Part shown: positions 7,211 through 8,212 of the stretch, piece after piece | Position numbering within the stretch: the stretch's first letter is position 1 | Layout: each line of letters opens with the position of its first letter | From: Deltaproteobacteria bacterium | Lineage (GTDB): Bacteria > Desulfobacterota_B > Binatia > Bin18 | Reading direction: 5' to 3' | NCBI GenBank assembly: GCA_012271025.1 | Contig: JAAXHF010000139.1 | Span: 1 to 8,212, forward strand | Length of the DNA stretch: 8,212 bases | Notes under the pieces: model-generated | The model's database searches: none | The model's input: only the letters and a program-made list of their open reading frames with translations | Told to the model about the DNA's origin: nothing | Translations under genes and position numbers: made by a program

Positions 7211-7265
7211 GAACTTTCCCCTGGCAGATATCCTATCGGTCGGCAAAATGGAAGCAGATGGAAGC
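7164..7265. repeat. Triple ATGGAAGC element (tandem pair plus inverted copy) in the leuC/cnoX divergent region
   Basis: On the plus strand ATGGAAGC occurs at 7248-7255 and 7258-7265, a spacing of 10 bp or about one helical turn. Its complement GCTTCCAT is at 7166-7173. CTGCTTCCAT (7164-7173) is perfectly inverted to ATGGAAGCAG (7248-7257), and GCTTCCATCT (7166-7175) to AGATGGAAGC (7256-7265), so the single arm near leuC can pair with either distal copy, but not both. A shorter match, GGAAGC at 7192-7197, could pair with it too. Either operator DNA for a regulator or a leuC leader RNA stem next to the SD would explain the layout. The repeats are seen; the function is inference. Confidence 0.55.
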
Positions 7266-7287
7266 GCGCTGTGAGCTGTGGTAGGCT
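7259..7287 (+). promoter_or_regulatory. Weak candidate promoter for the chaperedoxin gene
   Basis: TAGGCT at 7282-7287, preceded by TGG at 7279-7281, resembles an extended -10. A poor -35 (TGGAAG, 7259-7264) lies 17 bp upstream and overlaps the second ATGGAAGC repeat. If real, the repeat pair would sit where an activator or repressor could act. I found no convincing promoter for leuC in the opposite direction. Matches to consensus are only about half, so confidence is low. Confidence 0.22.
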
Positions 7288-7312
7288 GACGCTCCAATGA
7301 AGGAGAGGGCTG

Positions 7313-8173
7313 ATGAATCAGTGGACGATTGAGGTCACGGATCAGAATTTTGAACAGCAGGTCGTGGAACGCTCGCACGCCGTGCCGGTGGTGGTCGATT
7401 TTTGGGCGCCGTGGTGCGGGCCGTGCCAGGCGATCGGGCCGCTGCTCGAACAGCTGGCCGAAGAGCAGAACGGCAACTTCGTGCTAGCCAAGATCAACGT
7501 AGACGACAACCCGATGCTGGCCCAGGCGTTTGCCATCCAGAGCATTCCGGCCGTCAAGGCGATCCGCAACGGCGCCATTGCCGGAGAGTTTCTGGGCGCC
7601 CAGCCGGAGCCGGCCATCCGCCAGTTTGTGGCCGACCTGCTGCCGTCCGAGGCCGAGAGTCTGGCCCGTGAGGGGATGCGGCTGGCTGAGGAGGGCAAGA
7701 CCCAGGGCGCCGAGAGCCTGTATCGGGCGGCGCTGTCAAAGGAAGAAAACCAGCCGCTGGCCTTGCTGGGGCTGAGCCGCCTGCTGGTCGAGCGTGGGGA
7801 CGCCGCCGATGCCCTGGCGCTGCTGGGCAAGATTCCGCTCAACGCGCCGGAATCGGACGCCGCTCAGCAGCTGATGTCCCAGATTCGCCTCCAGCAGGGC
7901 GGGGAGAATGCGGGCAACGAACAGGAGTACCGGGACAAGTTAGAGGCGAATCCCGACGACCTGGAGGCGCGCTTTGAGCTGGCCCAGGCTCTGGCCGCCT
8001 CGGGCAAATACCAGGAGGCGCTGGCCGAATATCTGGAGATCGTAAAAAAAGATCGCGGCTTTCAGGACGACGGCGCACGCAAGGCGATGCTGGAGGTCTT
8101 TGACGTGGTCGGGCCGCGCAGCGAGCTGGCCGAGCATTTCCGGTCCGAGCTGGCCAAGGTGTTGTTCAGTTAG
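7313..8173 (+). CDS. cnoX: Thioredoxin-TPR chaperedoxin, CnoX/YbbN-like
   Basis: The 286-residue cytoplasmic protein has a thioredoxin fold at about 1-108 and a helical tetratricopeptide-like region from about 113 to the end. This is the architecture of CnoX (YbbN), a holdase that protects unfolding proteins from oxidation and hands them to chaperones. E. coli CnoX is 284 residues. The active site is an intact WCGPC (Cys35, Cys38) with the cis-proline in SIPAVK at Pro79. Known E. coli CnoX has lost the first Cys (SQHC), so this version could also act as a true thiol-disulfide reductant. The TPR-like repeats show A/G/Y/L patterns such as EGKTQGAESLYRAAL and SGKYQEALAEYLEIV. No other Cys is visible. 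The ATG at 7313 has AAGGAG at 7300-7305 with a 7-nt spacer. It is transcribed divergently from leuC across 162 bp. The assignment to the CnoX family is firm; activity is inferred. Confidence 0.9.
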   Translation: MNQWTIEVTDQNFEQQVVERSHAVPVVVDFWAPWCGPCQAIGPLLEQLAEEQNGNFVLAKINVDDNPMLAQAFAIQSIPAVKAIRNGAIAGEFLGAQPEPAIRQFVADLLPSEAESLAREGMRLAEEGKTQGAESLYRAALSKEENQPLALLGLSRLLVERGDAADALALLGKIPLNAPESDAAQQLMSQIRLQQGGENAGNEQEYRDKLEANPDDLEARFELAQALAASGKYQEALAEYLEIVKKDRGFQDDGARKAMLEVFDVVGPRSELAEHFRSELAKVLFS

Positions 8174-8174
8174 C

Positions 8175-8200
8175 GTCCACCTTAGTGCCTGGACATTTTC
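8175..8200 (+). terminator. Weak possible terminator after the chaperedoxin gene
   Basis: GTCCA at 8175-8179 and TGGAC at 8190-8194 are inverted 5-bp arms with a 10-nt loop, followed by ATTTTCC. It begins two bases after the stop codon. The stem is short and the T-run has only four bases, so termination is uncertain. The same bases also enter the mobile-element-edge idea given under findings. Confidence 0.25.
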
Positions 8201-8212
8201 CAAAACAGGACG

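Noticed and set aside
6356..7300. Plus-strand open frame (314 codons) opposite leuC
   Set aside because: It is antisense to a complete LeuC with all cluster cysteines; the translation is low-complexity and unrelated to known proteins.

Overview
This is a GC-rich bacterial window (roughly 60-65% G+C by eye) carrying seven complete genes, the tail of an eighth and one candidate leader ORF. Nothing in it fixes the species. An F420-type luciferase-like oxidoreductase next to proteobacterial-style leuC/leuD, plus a TldD with a HEACGH zinc motif, suggests an uncultured high-GC soil, marine or symbiont lineage (a Tectomicrobia- or Rokubacteria-like genome would fit). That placement is inference and weak. 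There is no tRNA, rRNA, CRISPR array, transposase or phage gene.

Left part (1-3863, plus strand): the last 39 codons of an unidentified gene end at 122. After a 173-bp gap with a plausible sigma70-type promoter come tldD (296-1669) and tldE/pmbA (1669-3009), overlapping by one base in a TAATG junction. They encode the two subunits of a TldD/TldE peptidase. A cytoplasmic glycerophosphodiester phosphodiesterase (3057-3863) follows 47 bp later and may share the transcript. Its Shine-Dalgarno (SD) sequence lies in the 3' arm of a small perfect hairpin.

Middle part (3903-7150, minus strand, reading right to left): leuC, leuD, a 95-residue acidic protein of unknown function, and an F420-dependent-type LLM oxidoreductase. 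The spacings are 48, 45 and 11 bp, so this looks like one operon. LeuC and LeuD form isopropylmalate isomerase of leucine synthesis. The last two genes appear translationally coupled, because the TAA stop of the small gene lies inside the SD of the oxidoreductase gene. The plus and minus groups converge at 3864-3902, with a perfect 10-bp tandem duplication at the junction and no convincing terminator.

Right part (7151-8212): leuC is divergent from a plus-strand cnoX/ybbN-like chaperedoxin gene (thioredoxin domain plus TPR-like helices). The 162-bp divergent region is the most interesting non-coding stretch. It holds a tandem ATGGAAGC repeat, an inverted copy of the same word right beside the leuC SD, and an 18-codon ORF with its own SD. 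That ORF ends three bases before the leuC ATG, in the same frame. Together these could form a leader that controls leuC translation, or operators for a regulator; the sequence alone does not decide.

Overall the genes are recognisable housekeeping and metabolic functions. I see no clear undescribed multi-gene system. The best leads are the leuC leader, the unknown small protein in the leu operon, and the sequence at the far right edge.
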